Positions 42,399 to 51,684 of a stretch of DNA of 64,000 nucleotides are shown here, in pieces. The translations under genes were made by a program, and so were the position numbers. The notes under the pieces were generated by a model, which saw only the letters and a list, made by a program, of their open reading frames with translations, was not told the DNA's origin and made no database searches. Within the stretch, counting starts at the first letter, position 1, and every line of letters begins with the position of its first letter. This DNA is from Chryseobacterium sp. POL2 (lineage in GTDB: Bacteria > Bacteroidota > Bacteroidia > Flavobacteriales > Weeksellaceae): contig NZ_CP049298.1 in the NCBI RefSeq assembly GCF_011058315.1, forward strand, positions 248,001 to 312,000, in the 5' to 3' direction.

Positions 42399-43172
42399 AT
42401 GATTTTACTGAGTTTCGATATTGAAGAATTTGATATGCCTTTGGAATATGACGGCCAAATTTCACTTGAGCAGCAACTACAAATTTCCAGAACCGGAACC
42501 ATTGCGATTTTAGATGTATTAAAAAAATACAATGCCAAAGCAACATTTTTTTCAACCGTTATTTTTGCAGAGAGCAATCAAGATATTATCCATAGACTTC
42601 TAGAAGAAGGTCACGAGTTGGCAAGCCATACATGGTTTCACTCCGATTTTAAAAATGAACATCTTAAAAGCTCGCGAGAACGATTATCAGAACTTTTCGA
42701 CACAGAAGTTATCGGCCTTCGTATGCCGCGGATGAGCCCCGTAGATGAAACCGAAGTTAAAACCGCAGGATACGTGTACAACTCGTCCATCAACCCGATT
42801 TTTTTGCCAGGACGTTACAATAATCTAGGTGTAAGCAAATCCTATTTTAAACTTAAAGAGGTTATCCAAATACCAGCCTCGGTTTCTCCAATTTTTCGGA
42901 TCCCTTTGTTTTGGTTGAGCTTTCATAATTTTCCGACTTTTCTGTACCGTTATTTAGCGAAGCGAAGTTGGAAGGATAATGGCTATCTCAACATTTATTT
43001 TCATCCTTGGGAGTTTGCAGATATTAAAAATTCTGAGTTTAAATTGCCTAACTTTACAACCAAGAATACAGGACAAGATATGATTGCAAGGTTTGATACG
43101 TTCCTAGAATGGTTGGTTAAAAACAAGCAAAAATTTTGTACCATCAAAGAGTTTGTAGACATCATAAATTAG
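42399..43172 (+). CDS. Polysaccharide deacetylase (NodB/CE4 family)
   Basis: A 257-residue protein with LLSFDIEEFDM (metal-binding Asp), ATFFSTVIFAES, GHELASHTWFHSDF (metal His pair) and a late YFHPWEF. This is the NodB homology domain of the subgroup found in exopolysaccharide clusters. It would remove N- or O-acetyl groups from a glycan or intermediate. No signal peptide is seen. It starts three bases after the GT2 stop. Confidence 0.87.
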   Translation: MILLSFDIEEFDMPLEYDGQISLEQQLQISRTGTIAILDVLKKYNAKATFFSTVIFAESNQDIIHRLLEEGHELASHTWFHSDFKNEHLKSSRERLSELFDTEVIGLRMPRMSPVDETEVKTAGYVYNSSINPIFLPGRYNNLGVSKSYFKLKEVIQIPASVSPIFRIPLFWLSFHNFPTFLYRYLAKRSWKDNGYLNIYFHPWEFADIKNSEFKLPNFTTKNTGQDMIARFDTFLEWLVKNKQKFCTIKEFVDIIN

Positions 43173-43178
43173 AGAAAT

Positions 43179-44282
43179 TTGAAAATCGCATACGACGCCA
43201 AACGTTTTTTTAATAACACTTCGGGATTGGGTAATTATTCGCGCGACTTGGTGCGGATGTTAGCGCAATATTTTCCCGATAACCAATACAGTCTTTTGGC
43301 AAAACGCCAAAGTGAGCGTGGAAAAGAGATTCTAGAACTTTCAGCCGTAGATTTTCAGCCTATTTCTAAAGGAAATATGTCTCGACAGTTTAAAATGGGA
43401 ATTGATGCTCAGAATCTCGATGCAGATATTTTCCATGGATTATCGGGCGAATTACCTTTAAAATGGAACAAAAAACCCATTAAGAAAATTGTGACCATCC
43501 ATGATTTGATATTTGTGCATTATCCCAAATTTTACTCTTTTTTTGATCGTAAAGTTCATTTTTGGAAATTTAAAAAAGCAGCACATTCTGCAGACAAAAT
43601 CATTGCTATTTCCGAGCAAACCAAACGCGATATTGTTAAATTTTTAAAAGTTCCGGAAGCTAAAATAGAAGTTATCTACCAAGGTTGTCACGAAGCTTTT
43701 AAAACCGAAAAAACCTTAGAAGAACTTAATGCCGTTAAAACTAAATACAATCTGCCAGAGCGTTTTGTACTGAATGTTGGTACGGTTGAAGAGCGAAAAA
43801 ATCTTTTCTCTGTCGTTAAAGCCTTGAAGGGAACTGATATTCCGTTGGTTGTGGTTGGCCGAAAAACCAAATATGCAGACCAAATTTTAAGCTTTATAAA
43901 AAAAGAAAATATGACAGCGCAGGTTCAGTTTTTGGAAGGCGTATCGATGGTGGAGTTGGCTTGTATTTATCAATTGGCGGACATTTTTGTGTATCCCAGT
44001 TTGTTCGAAGGTTTCGGTATTCCTGTTATAGAAGCTCATTTTTCCAAAACGGCGGTTATCACCAGCAATACGAGTTGTCTTCCCGAGGCTGGCGGTAAAG
44101 ATGCAGTCTATGTTGATCCTTTGAATAGTGATGATATCAAAGCCAAAGTTAATTTTATGTGGAATAATGCATCCGAAAGACAACGCCGCGCTGAGAGGTC
44201 TTATGATTTTGCAGTTGCTAATTTTAGTGATGAAAAAATTGCCAATGATGTGATGAGGGTTTATAATCAATTCATAAATTAG
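43179..44282 (+). CDS. GT4-family glycosyltransferase
   Basis: A 367-residue GT-B fold enzyme starting at TTG. FNNTSGLGNYSRDLV binds near the donor site. LNVGTVEERKN, VVVGRKTKY, and the C-terminal VYPSLFEGFGIPVIEAHF with its E-x7-E motif are GT4 hallmarks. It is the last gene of the four-gene glycan cluster. The sugar and acceptor are unknown. Confidence 0.9.
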   Translation: MKIAYDAKRFFNNTSGLGNYSRDLVRMLAQYFPDNQYSLLAKRQSERGKEILELSAVDFQPISKGNMSRQFKMGIDAQNLDADIFHGLSGELPLKWNKKPIKKIVTIHDLIFVHYPKFYSFFDRKVHFWKFKKAAHSADKIIAISEQTKRDIVKFLKVPEAKIEVIYQGCHEAFKTEKTLEELNAVKTKYNLPERFVLNVGTVEERKNLFSVVKALKGTDIPLVVVGRKTKYADQILSFIKKENMTAQVQFLEGVSMVELACIYQLADIFVYPSLFEGFGIPVIEAHFSKTAVITSNTSCLPEAGGKDAVYVDPLNSDDIKAKVNFMWNNASERQRRAERSYDFAVANFSDEKIANDVMRVYNQFIN

Positions 44283-44360
44283 ATTTCTCATGCTCATTTC
44301 GACCAGCTGAATGTTCATTCGAAATGACATTTTAGAGACAATTTCTTTATAGATAAAACT

Positions 44361-44390
44361 AAAAAAGCGATTCCTAAGAGTCGCTTTTTT
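44361..44390. terminator. Bidirectional terminator between the glycan cluster and the BlaI-like gene
   Basis: The stem AAAAAAGCGA/TCGCTTTTTT (44361-44370 and 44381-44390) has a 10-base loop and T runs in both directions. The stop codon of the minus-strand gene lies in the loop. Confidence 0.85.
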
Positions 44391-44904
44391 TATGTTTCTT
44401 TTTCTTCTTGTCTTTGTCTTTCTTTTCCTTTTTGTCTTTCTTTTTGCTGTTTTTTTCGATAGTATGTTTTTCGACTTCAGAAGACATATTGTCTTTAGTT
44501 TTCGCATTTTCGTCTAAACTATCTTCGATAACTTCAGCAAGACTTTTTTCTTCTTTAGGCGCTTCTTCAATTTTGGAAGTTGTAGCAACAGAAATGTTTA
44601 AATCCTTTAACAGGAGCCGCTCGTCATTATTATAAAAAAGGTCGAGTAGATTTTCTAGTTGAAACTTGCGGTAATCCTCAAATTTAATTTTTGGGATATA
44701 TTTAAAAATTCGGCCTTTCTTCTCAATGCTCAAATAGTTTTTCTCAACCAATATTTTTAAAAAAGTAGAAACCGTGTTTTGATGGGGTTTTGGTTCTGGA
44801 TAAGCGGTCATAATGTCTTTCATATACGCAGAATCCAGCCCCCAAATGACCAACATCAATTGTTCTTCCGAACTTGTCAAACTAAGAATTTTCATGCTTT
44901 TCAT
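44374..44904 (-). CDS. BlaI/MecI/CopY-family transcriptional repressor with Lys-rich tail
   Basis: A 176-residue protein. Residues about 8-75 form the Penicillinase_R winged helix: SSEEQLMLVIWGLDSAYMKD, HQNTVSTFLKILVEKNYLSI and KKGRIFKYIP. The rest is unusual: an acidic stretch (about 115-145) and a C-terminal tail made almost wholly of Lys and Asp (about 150-174). No BlaR1/M56 sensor gene is adjacent. It lies three bases after a PAP2 phosphatase gene and is probably co-transcribed. Targets are unknown. Confidence 0.83.
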   Translation of the reverse strand: MKSMKILSLTSSEEQLMLVIWGLDSAYMKDIMTAYPEPKPHQNTVSTFLKILVEKNYLSIEKKGRIFKYIPKIKFEDYRKFQLENLLDLFYNNDERLLLKDLNISVATTSKIEEAPKEEKSLAEVIEDSLDENAKTKDNMSSEVEKHTIEKNSKKKDKKEKKDKDKKKKKHKKSDS

Positions 44905-44907
44905 GTT

Positions 44908-45501
44908 TTAATTAACCAAATAATAAGCGACGCCAACCAGGCAAGCCAAGTTGCCACCAGAAATGACTTCTGCTAAGGTATGTCTTTTTAAGATAATTCT
45001 TGTAATGCCGATAATAATAGATAGTATAAACCAAAAAATTCCCCAACGGATGTCAAAATTTAAAAACAAAAAAGCGACAAAAATATTGAGCGACGTGTGC
45101 ATAGAACTTTTGATAAAAAAATTACTGATTTGCATCAAAATCAATAATATCCACAAAAACAAAATTTCATAATCCAGGTGTTGATGTACGACAAATTCAA
45201 AAGCCAAATAGATAAAGCACAGAAAAACGATGACGACATAGAGACTTTTGCGTTGTTCGCGATTCGAAACATCCATATTCGTGTAACGCCCTTTTTTAAC
45301 ATTCCAAATAATCCAAACGATGCAAGGCAAAGCTAAGATTAAGAGCAAAGCCCAAAGATTAGAAAAGCCTTTATCATAAGTCGTTTCGGCATTATTAAAA
45401 ACGATATAATAAATAATTAAAGAAACAATAGGATTGAAAAAATTAGAAATAATTTTCGAAATACTGATGAGTAAAGAATGTTTTGATGTTTTCTCTTTCA
45501 T
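44908..45501 (-). CDS. PAP2-family membrane phosphatase
   Basis: A 197-residue polytopic membrane protein, started at the internal ATG at 45501 because the 35 residues before it are basic, unlike the family, and crowd the pdhA promoter region. The PAP2 pieces KSSMHTSLN and RIILKRHTLAEVISGG (Ser-x-x-His and Arg-x5-His with Gly) are visible. Family members dephosphorylate lipid phosphates such as undecaprenyl pyrophosphate. Confidence 0.8.
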   Translation of the reverse strand: MKEKTSKHSLLISISKIISNFFNPIVSLIIYYIVFNNAETTYDKGFSNLWALLLILALPCIVWIIWNVKKGRYTNMDVSNREQRKSLYVVIVFLCFIYLAFEFVVHQHLDYEILFLWILLILMQISNFFIKSSMHTSLNIFVAFLFLNFDIRWGIFWFILSIIIGITRIILKRHTLAEVISGGNLACLVGVAYYLVN

Positions 45502-45662
45502 TGATCCAATTAGAATAGGTTGCAATTTACGTTTTAGATTTTTAAAAGGAGTGATTTTAATCTTAATAAATCGGTTGATTTTTAAGCTTATACTAATTAT
45601 AAACAAGGCTGTGCCAATAACTAAAGATATTTTCTTATTTTTGCTGAATATTTCGAAATCAT

Positions 45663-46664
45663 ATGAAAGAATTTTCCAAAGAGGTTTACCTTAAGTGGTA
45701 CGAGGATATGACGATGTGGAGAAGGTTTGAAGATAAATGCCGTTCTCTTTATTTAAAACAAAAAATCAGAGGTTTTTTACATTTATATAATGGTCAGGAG
45801 GCAATTCCTGCAGGATTTACACATGCTATGGATTTGTCAAAAGATAGCATGATTACAGCATATAGATGTCATATACATCCAATGGCGATGGGGGTTGATC
45901 CCAAAAGAATCTTGGCAGAACTTTGTGGTAAAGCCACGGGAACTTCCAAAGGTATGGGTGGATCTATGCACATCTTCAGCAAGGAGCATCGTTTTTATGG
46001 TGGACATGGGATTGTTGGTGGACAGATTCCTTTGGGTGCAGGTATTGCCTTTGCAGACAAATATTTTGACAGAAAAGCAGTTAACATCTGTTTTATGGGA
46101 GATGGTGCTGTACGTCAAGGTGCTTTGCATGAAACTTTCAACATGGCGATGAATTGGAAACTTCCAGTAGTTTTCGTTTGTGAAAATAACCAATACGCCA
46201 TGGGAACTTCCGTTAAAAGAACCGCTAATCACGAAGATATATACAAGCTAGGTTTGGGTTACGAAATGCCTTGTCTTCCTGTAGATGCTATGGATCCTGA
46301 AAAAGTTGCCGAAGCTGCTTACGAAGCTATCGAAAGAGCTAGACGTGGCGATGGTCCTACCTTTATCGAAGCCAGAACTTACCGTTATAGAGGACACTCG
46401 ATGTCGGATGCTGAGCCATACAGGACTAAAGAGGAAGTTGCAGAGCATAAAAAAGATGACCCTATCGAAATTGTGAAACACAGAATTCTAGAAAATAATT
46501 GGGCAACAGAAACAGAACTTGAAACGATGGATGAAAAATCAAGAGCATTTGTGGAAGAATGCATAGAGTTTATGGAAAATTCTCCATATCCAGAAGCTTC
46601 ACAAGTTTATGACTTTGTTTATGCAAGTCAGGATTATCCTTTTTTAGATAAATTAGAAAATTAA
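45663..46664 (+). CDS. pdhA: Pyruvate dehydrogenase E1 component, alpha subunit
   Basis: A 333-residue E1-alpha. The thiamine-pyrophosphate motif runs from GDGAVRQGALHE to VFVCENNQYAMGT. The regulatory-loop region YRYRGHSMSDAEPYR is also present. It decarboxylates pyruvate and passes acetyl to lipoate together with E1-beta. No E1-beta gene lies next to it; the E2 gene follows 94 bases downstream. Separate placement of pdhB is common in this group. Confidence 0.95.
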   Translation: MKEFSKEVYLKWYEDMTMWRRFEDKCRSLYLKQKIRGFLHLYNGQEAIPAGFTHAMDLSKDSMITAYRCHIHPMAMGVDPKRILAELCGKATGTSKGMGGSMHIFSKEHRFYGGHGIVGGQIPLGAGIAFADKYFDRKAVNICFMGDGAVRQGALHETFNMAMNWKLPVVFVCENNQYAMGTSVKRTANHEDIYKLGLGYEMPCLPVDAMDPEKVAEAAYEAIERARRGDGPTFIEARTYRYRGHSMSDAEPYRTKEEVAEHKKDDPIEIVKHRILENNWATETELETMDEKSRAFVEECIEFMENSPYPEASQVYDFVYASQDYPFLDKLEN

Positions 46665-46714
46665 TCATTAAATTATTTATTTGATGTTTGAAATTTGACG
46701 TTTGAATCTTCGGA

Positions 46715-46749
46715 TCAAATCTCGAATCTCAAATCTCGAATCTCAAATC
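46715..46749. repeat. Short tandem repeat in the pdhA-pdhC spacer
   Basis: The 14-base unit AAATCTCGAATCTC is repeated twice in full and once in part (46717-46749). It ends ten bases before the E2 ATG, where it could affect translation. Confidence 0.7.
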
Positions 46750-46758
46750 AATATAATT

Positions 46759-48378
46759 ATGGCTGAAGTAATCACAATGCCGCGTCTGTCCGATACTATG
46801 ACAGAAGGAAAAGTTTCCAAATGGCACAAAAAAGTTGGAGACGCAGTTAAAGAAGGCGATATCTTAGCAGAAATTGAAACAGATAAAGCTGTACAAGATT
46901 TTGAATCTGAATTAAACGGAACTTTATTATATATCGGTGTTGAAGAAGGTGCGCAAGCACCTGTTGACAATGTTTTAGCAATTATTGGTAATCAAGGAGA
47001 AGATATCTCTGCACTTATCGGTGGCGGTCAAATGCCTGCAAATAATGATGCTAAAGTAGAAGAAAAAACATCAGGAGCTGAGCCTGTTGCAAACGAGGTT
47101 GCGACAACTGCAGAAATGCCAGCAGGTGTTGAAATTATTACAATGCCAAGACTTTCTGATACCATGACAGAAGGTAAAGTTGCGAAATGGCATAAGAATG
47201 TTGGCGATGCTGTTAAAGAAGGTGACATCTTAGCAGAAATCGAAACGGATAAAGCGGTTCAGGATTTTGAATCTGAGTTTAACGGAACTTTATTATACCA
47301 AGGTGTTGCAGAAAATGATGCTGCAGAAGTGGACAAAATTTTAGCAATCATTGGCCCTGCTGGGACAGATGTATCTGCAATTGTGGCAGGAGGTAGCAAA
47401 CCTGTAGCTGCAACGATGTCTAATGCTCCAAAAGATACTGCTACGCCAACGGGGTCAACCCAAACTTCAACCTCTCCAGCTACAACATCTTCTAACGGAA
47501 GTCGTGTTCATATTTCACCTCTAGCTAAAAAAATGGCCGAGGATAAAGGTATTGACATTCAGTCTGTACAAGGTTCTGGCGAAGGTGGACGTATCGTAAA
47601 AAAAGATATTGAAAATTATCAAGCGCCAGCGGCACAAACTTCTGCATCACCTGCTCCAAAAGTAGTTGCTGCTCCAGCGGTTAATTTCGTGGCAGGAGAA
47701 GATACAGAAACCGTTAACTCTCAAGTTAGAAATGTTATTGCAAAACGCCTAGCTGAAAGCAAATTTACAGCACCGCATTACTATCTAATGGTAGAAATTA
47801 ACATGGATAAAGCCATCCAAGCGCGTAAAGAAATCAACAGCATTCCAGATACGAAAGTGTCTTTTAATGATATGGTGATTAAAGCAACAGCCATGGCTTT
47901 AAGAAAACATCCTCAGGTTAATTCTTCATGGGCTGGTGATAAAATCATTCACCATGCTAATATCAATGTTGGCGTGGCGGTAGCAATTCCTGACGGATTA
48001 GTTGTTCCTGTATTGAAAAATGCAGATTATATGAACTATACTCAGATTTCTGCTTCGGTAAAAGATATGGCTTCTAGAGCTAAAAATAAAGGTCTTAAAG
48101 CTAATGAAATGGAAGGTTCTACATTCTCAGTTTCTAACTTAGGAATGTTCGGGATTGAAACCTTTACATCAATTATCAACCAACCAAACTCAGCAATTCT
48201 TTCAGTAGGTGCTATCATCGAGAAGCCTATTGTAAAAGATGGTCAAATCGTTGTTGGTAATACTATGAAGTTATCTTTGGCATGCGACCATAGAGTGGTA
48301 GATGGTGCAACAGGTGCAGAATTCTTACAAACATTAAGGTTGTATTTAGAAAATCCATTATCTCTTTTGTTGGGCTAA
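46759..48378 (+). CDS. pdhC: Pyruvate dehydrogenase E2, dihydrolipoamide acetyltransferase
   Basis: A 539-residue protein, started at the ATG at 46759 (MAEVITMPRLSDTM) since 57 bases of in-frame repeat DNA lie upstream. It has two lipoyl domains with lipoylated Lys43 and Lys165 (both ETDKAVQDFES). An Ala/Pro/Thr linker follows each. A peripheral subunit-binding domain lies at about 249-287 (ISPLAKKMAEDKG). The catalytic domain has His511 and Asp515 in CDHRVVDGA. It forms the core of the complex. Confidence 0.96.
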   Translation: MAEVITMPRLSDTMTEGKVSKWHKKVGDAVKEGDILAEIETDKAVQDFESELNGTLLYIGVEEGAQAPVDNVLAIIGNQGEDISALIGGGQMPANNDAKVEEKTSGAEPVANEVATTAEMPAGVEIITMPRLSDTMTEGKVAKWHKNVGDAVKEGDILAEIETDKAVQDFESEFNGTLLYQGVAENDAAEVDKILAIIGPAGTDVSAIVAGGSKPVAATMSNAPKDTATPTGSTQTSTSPATTSSNGSRVHISPLAKKMAEDKGIDIQSVQGSGEGGRIVKKDIENYQAPAAQTSASPAPKVVAAPAVNFVAGEDTETVNSQVRNVIAKRLAESKFTAPHYYLMVEINMDKAIQARKEINSIPDTKVSFNDMVIKATAMALRKHPQVNSSWAGDKIIHHANINVGVAVAIPDGLVVPVLKNADYMNYTQISASVKDMASRAKNKGLKANEMEGSTFSVSNLGMFGIETFTSIINQPNSAILSVGAIIEKPIVKDGQIVVGNTMKLSLACDHRVVDGATGAEFLQTLRLYLENPLSLLLG

Positions 48379-48403
48379 CTTGGGAGCTAAATACTTATGA
48401 TAT

Positions 48404-48434
48404 AAATCCTTTCGATTTTCGGAAGGATTTTTTT
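48404..48434 (+). terminator. Terminator after pdhC
   Basis: The stem AAATCCTT/AAGGATTT (48404-48411 and 48422-48429) is followed by a run of T, 26 bases past the stop. Confidence 0.75.
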
Positions 48435-48453
48435 TGAATTCTAAAAAATAGAA

Positions 48454-48461
48454 TAAATTTG
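48454..48461 (+). promoter_or_regulatory. -7 box (TAAATTTG) of the DUF2490 gene
   Basis: TAAATTTG fits TAnnTTTG but lies only four bases before the ATG at 48466, so the message would be nearly leaderless if this box is used. Confidence 0.3.
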
Positions 48462-48465
48462 CAAC

Positions 48466-49182
48466 ATGAAAAAATTACTCCTTCCATTTGTAATAATCTT
48501 AGGAATTGTCGCGCAGGCTCAAAACAAAGAAAATCTTTCAGGATTTAATATGCTTTCTTTTACGTATAAATTTGCCCCAAAATGGATGGCTTATGTAGAA
48601 CTTCAGACACGCTCAATTGAAGATTATACTTATATCGATTACTACGAAACCAAAGGAGGAGTTGGCTATAGTATTAATAAAAACAATCAAGCATTTATAG
48701 GTGTAGGACGTTACGGAACTTATAAAAAGCACAAAATAAGCCAAGAAGAACACCGCGTTTGGTTACAATATACATTGACAAATCGTATCAAAAGTTTAAA
48801 GTTCGATCACCGTCTGAGGGCAGAACAACGTTTTTTTCACAATGCTATTACGGACGAAAATACGAATACACAGCGCTATCGTTATAGACTAAGTGCGACT
48901 TTGCCACTTAATAATACCAAAGTCCAACCAGGAACTATTTTTGCAAATGCTTTTGAAGAAGTTTTTGTTGGACCACAGGATCAATTTTTCAAAAGAAGTA
49001 GGACTTTTGCAGGAATTGGCTACCAATTCAATGATAATATGAATGCCACTTCAGGTTATATGTTCCAAAGAGAATTTGCTTCCAAAGGCAATACCACTTT
49101 ACATTTCTTGTATTTTGCCCTCAATTTTACGATAGACCCTTCGGATGACGAAAGAGATATCCATATTCCAATGGCTGATTAA
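48466..49182 (+). CDS. DUF2490 family outer-membrane beta-barrel protein
   Basis: A 238-residue protein with a signal peptide (about residues 1-18, ending VAQAQ). The DUF2490 pattern is clear: WMAYVELQTRS, YINxxxGxGY-like strands, and HRLRAEQRFF. Alternating strands predict a small outer-membrane barrel of unknown function. It converges on the HD-domain gene with a 4-base overlap. Confidence 0.85.
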   Translation: MKKLLLPFVIILGIVAQAQNKENLSGFNMLSFTYKFAPKWMAYVELQTRSIEDYTYIDYYETKGGVGYSINKNNQAFIGVGRYGTYKKHKISQEEHRVWLQYTLTNRIKSLKFDHRLRAEQRFFHNAITDENTNTQRYRYRLSATLPLNNTKVQPGTIFANAFEEVFVGPQDQFFKRSRTFAGIGYQFNDNMNATSGYMFQREFASKGNTTLHFLYFALNFTIDPSDDERDIHIPMAD

Positions 49183-49637
49183 TAAGTGCTCGTAAGATAT
49201 TGATAAGCAGTTAGATATTTGTTAAGACGTTTTAGGTCTTTACTTTCTATGGGTCTTGTGAAACGGCGAAGATCCATATTGTCTTTCAAATCATTGATTT
49301 TGACTTTTACTGCCAACGGATTTTTTTCAATACGTTTGATAAAATCATCATAATTTTCTTGCAATTCGGGATCTCCATTATCGCGTTTGGTTAAGCATTC
49401 CACAGCCTCGACAATATAAGCCGGAAATCCTTGTTCCAAAAGGTATTCAAACGAAAATTGGGGATGATCTTCTACCACATCATGCAACGCGCCAACTATT
49501 TTTTCATCAATGGTTTTGCCCGCTTCCATAACACGGAAAACGTGTCCTAGATAGGGCGCATCGTATTTGTCAGTTTGTCTTTTGTGGGCTTTTTGTGCAA
49601 TTTTAATTGCTTTATAAAGTAATTGAATATCTGCCAT
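49179..49637 (-). CDS. HD-domain phosphohydrolase (RelA/SpoT-hydrolase-like)
   Basis: A 152-residue single-domain protein. Metal-binding residues are seen in YLGHVFRVM, GALHDVVEDH (the HD pair) and VKINDLKDNMD. This resembles the hydrolase half of SpoT and small alarmone hydrolases, but such short HD proteins may act on other nucleotides. No synthetase domain is present. Confidence 0.8.
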   Translation of the reverse strand: MADIQLLYKAIKIAQKAHKRQTDKYDAPYLGHVFRVMEAGKTIDEKIVGALHDVVEDHPQFSFEYLLEQGFPAYIVEAVECLTKRDNGDPELQENYDDFIKRIEKNPLAVKVKINDLKDNMDLRRFTRPIESKDLKRLNKYLTAYQYLTSTY

Positions 49638-49887
49638 TAGATAAGTGTGACTTATGGATTATTTGCTAGTTATTTTTTGGTGAAATAGTTTTTATTTTCG
49701 AGACTTTTATCAAACTCAGATTTTTTTAACCAACAGATTTTAGAACGAATGTAATAATTAATACTTTCATAATCCTATTTTATAAAAGTAAAGTTATAAA
49801 ATTGACTTATTAGATAATCGTTTTTATAAAATATTTATCCAAAAAAACGCCAATCTGTAGGAGTGACGTTATTTCTGTTTTTAAGAT
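49638..49887. other. Non-coding region
   Basis: These 250 AT-rich bases between two minus-strand genes hold the upstream region of the HD gene and the 3' trailer of the M1 peptidase gene. No gene or clear hairpin is seen. Confidence 0.5.
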
Positions 49888-51501
49888 TTATAATTTATTA
49901 TATAAAATGTAATAGTTTTTGCTAAATTCTACTGGTTGAAAAGATTTTAATTCCGTTGTTTGCCAAGTGTCTTTAGGAATGATGCTTTCTCCTGAAGGAA
50001 GATAAAGCGGCATAGTAAATCCTTTAATTGTATGTGTCCAGCGGTATTCTAGTTTAGTTCCATTTTGTTTATATTCCAAAGTTGGGATATAGGTTGTTGT
50101 TAAATATTGATCAAAAATCGACTGTAAATTAATCCCCGATTTTTGAATGAAATAATTTTCAATTTGCTTTCCTGTAACGGTTTGGTGGTAAAAATCTTTG
50201 TTAAGTCCTCGTAGTATTTGACGGAATTTTTCATCGTCATTTATTACTTGTCGGATGGTGTGCAACATATTTGCGCCTTTGTAATACATATCGCCACTGC
50301 CTTCGTGTCGAACACCAAATTTTCCAATAATAGGTCGGTCATTTTGTATGGCTTTTCTGGTTCCTATCACATAAGCATTGGCATCTTCTTTTCCAAAAAG
50401 GCTTTCGGTGTACAGCGTTTCCGAATAACTTGTGAAAGCCTCATGGATCCACATATCGGCTTGGTCTTTCGCTGTAATATTATTGGCGAACCATTCGTGT
50501 CCAGATTCATGAATGATAATAAAATCCCATTTTAGCCCAACGCCAGAACCAGAAAGATCGCGACCCAGATAGCCGTTTTCAAATCGGTTTCCATAGGCGA
50601 CATTGCTTTGGTGCTCCATACCAAGATGTGGCGACTCCACAATTTTGTAAGAATCCTCATAAAATGGATAAGCACCGAACCAATATTCGAAAGACTTCAT
50701 CATAGGTTTGACCTGAGAAAATTGCTTCTTGGCTTTATCAAGATTGTAGTCCAAAACCCAATAGCTAAGATCTAATTTTCCTTTTTCACCATCAAAAGTT
50801 TCATTAAAATTAACATATTTTCCGATGGATGGAATAATAGAGTAAGCATTGATTGGATTTTTAACTTCCCACAAATACGATGTTTTTTTACCTAATTTTT
50901 TTGTTTCTATAAGTTTTCCGTTGGCAACGCCGACCAAATCTTTTGATGTTATAATTTTAAAACTAATGCCATAATCTGGTTCGTCCTCCCAAATATCTTT
51001 GCAAGGTAACCAAATGCTCGCGCCAATCCCTTCGTCTGCAGCGGTCATCCAAGGATTTCCGTTGTTGTCTGTTGTGAAAATCCAGCCGCCATCCCAAGGG
51101 GCTTTTTGGGCTATTACAGGATTGCCCTCGTAGTCAATGGTAATGCTAAGTTTTTCACCTTTTTTAAATGTCCTTTTTGTGGGAATAAAAATAAAATCAT
51201 CTTCATGCTTGTAAGTTGTGTTCTTGGCAAAACTGCTTTTTAGTTTTGCTGTTTTCATCGGTTGTTGAAGATCAATTTGGAAAGTTGGATTAACCACATC
51301 TGTAGTAATCTCAAAACTGATTTTGTTACTCCCTTTTATGCTTTTTGTTTGATAATCAGCTTCCAGAGTGATGTCGTATTTTTTAACGTCCCAAAAATTA
51401 CGGTATTCTGTATTAGAACCCTTTAAAGTGTCTTGTTTGGTAAAATTCTGTCCAAAGATGCCAATCGATACAAAACTTAATAATAGTGCTGTTTTAGTCA
51501 T
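49888..51501 (-). CDS. M1-family zinc aminopeptidase
   Basis: A 537-residue protein with a signal peptide (about residues 1-17, ending FGQN). The zinc site is complete: HESGH (His331, Glu332, His335) and Glu354 eighteen residues later in WIHEAF. The substrate-binding block GMEHQSN precedes it. The N-terminal half is the M1 beta-domain. It lacks the long C-terminal helical domain of PepN, as in other Bacteroidota secreted M1 peptidases. It probably trims peptides in the periplasm. Confidence 0.93.
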   Translation of the reverse strand: MTKTALLLSFVSIGIFGQNFTKQDTLKGSNTEYRNFWDVKKYDITLEADYQTKSIKGSNKISFEITTDVVNPTFQIDLQQPMKTAKLKSSFAKNTTYKHEDDFIFIPTKRTFKKGEKLSITIDYEGNPVIAQKAPWDGGWIFTTDNNGNPWMTAADEGIGASIWLPCKDIWEDEPDYGISFKIITSKDLVGVANGKLIETKKLGKKTSYLWEVKNPINAYSIIPSIGKYVNFNETFDGEKGKLDLSYWVLDYNLDKAKKQFSQVKPMMKSFEYWFGAYPFYEDSYKIVESPHLGMEHQSNVAYGNRFENGYLGRDLSGSGVGLKWDFIIIHESGHEWFANNITAKDQADMWIHEAFTSYSETLYTESLFGKEDANAYVIGTRKAIQNDRPIIGKFGVRHEGSGDMYYKGANMLHTIRQVINDDEKFRQILRGLNKDFYHQTVTGKQIENYFIQKSGINLQSIFDQYLTTTYIPTLEYKQNGTKLEYRWTHTIKGFTMPLYLPSGESIIPKDTWQTTELKSFQPVEFSKNYYILYNKL

Positions 51502-51684
51502 AGTTACAAAAATAAGAGGTTTCTAAAAACCGCTTAAAGTTACAAATCATTTTATTTTGGCGTGGTCATAAATTTTGTTAAAAGAAAATTAAATTGTCTT
51601 ATGACAAGTTTAGCTAAATCATTATTTAATTAAATTTGATTTAATAATATTTACAAATAATAGTATTTTTTATAATCTTGAATT

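Noticed and set aside
45502-45606. 35-residue N-terminal extension of the PAP2 protein
   Set aside because: It is basic and unlike the family, and it crowds the pdhA promoter region. The ATG at 45501 gives a normal PAP2 length.
46715-46749. CRISPR-like repeat
   Set aside because: The unit is only 14 bases with no spacers and no cas genes. It is a simple tandem repeat.
46759-47360. Two nearly identical lipoyl segments in E2 as an assembly artefact
   Set aside because: E2 proteins commonly carry two or three lipoyl domains, and the copies differ at many silent positions.
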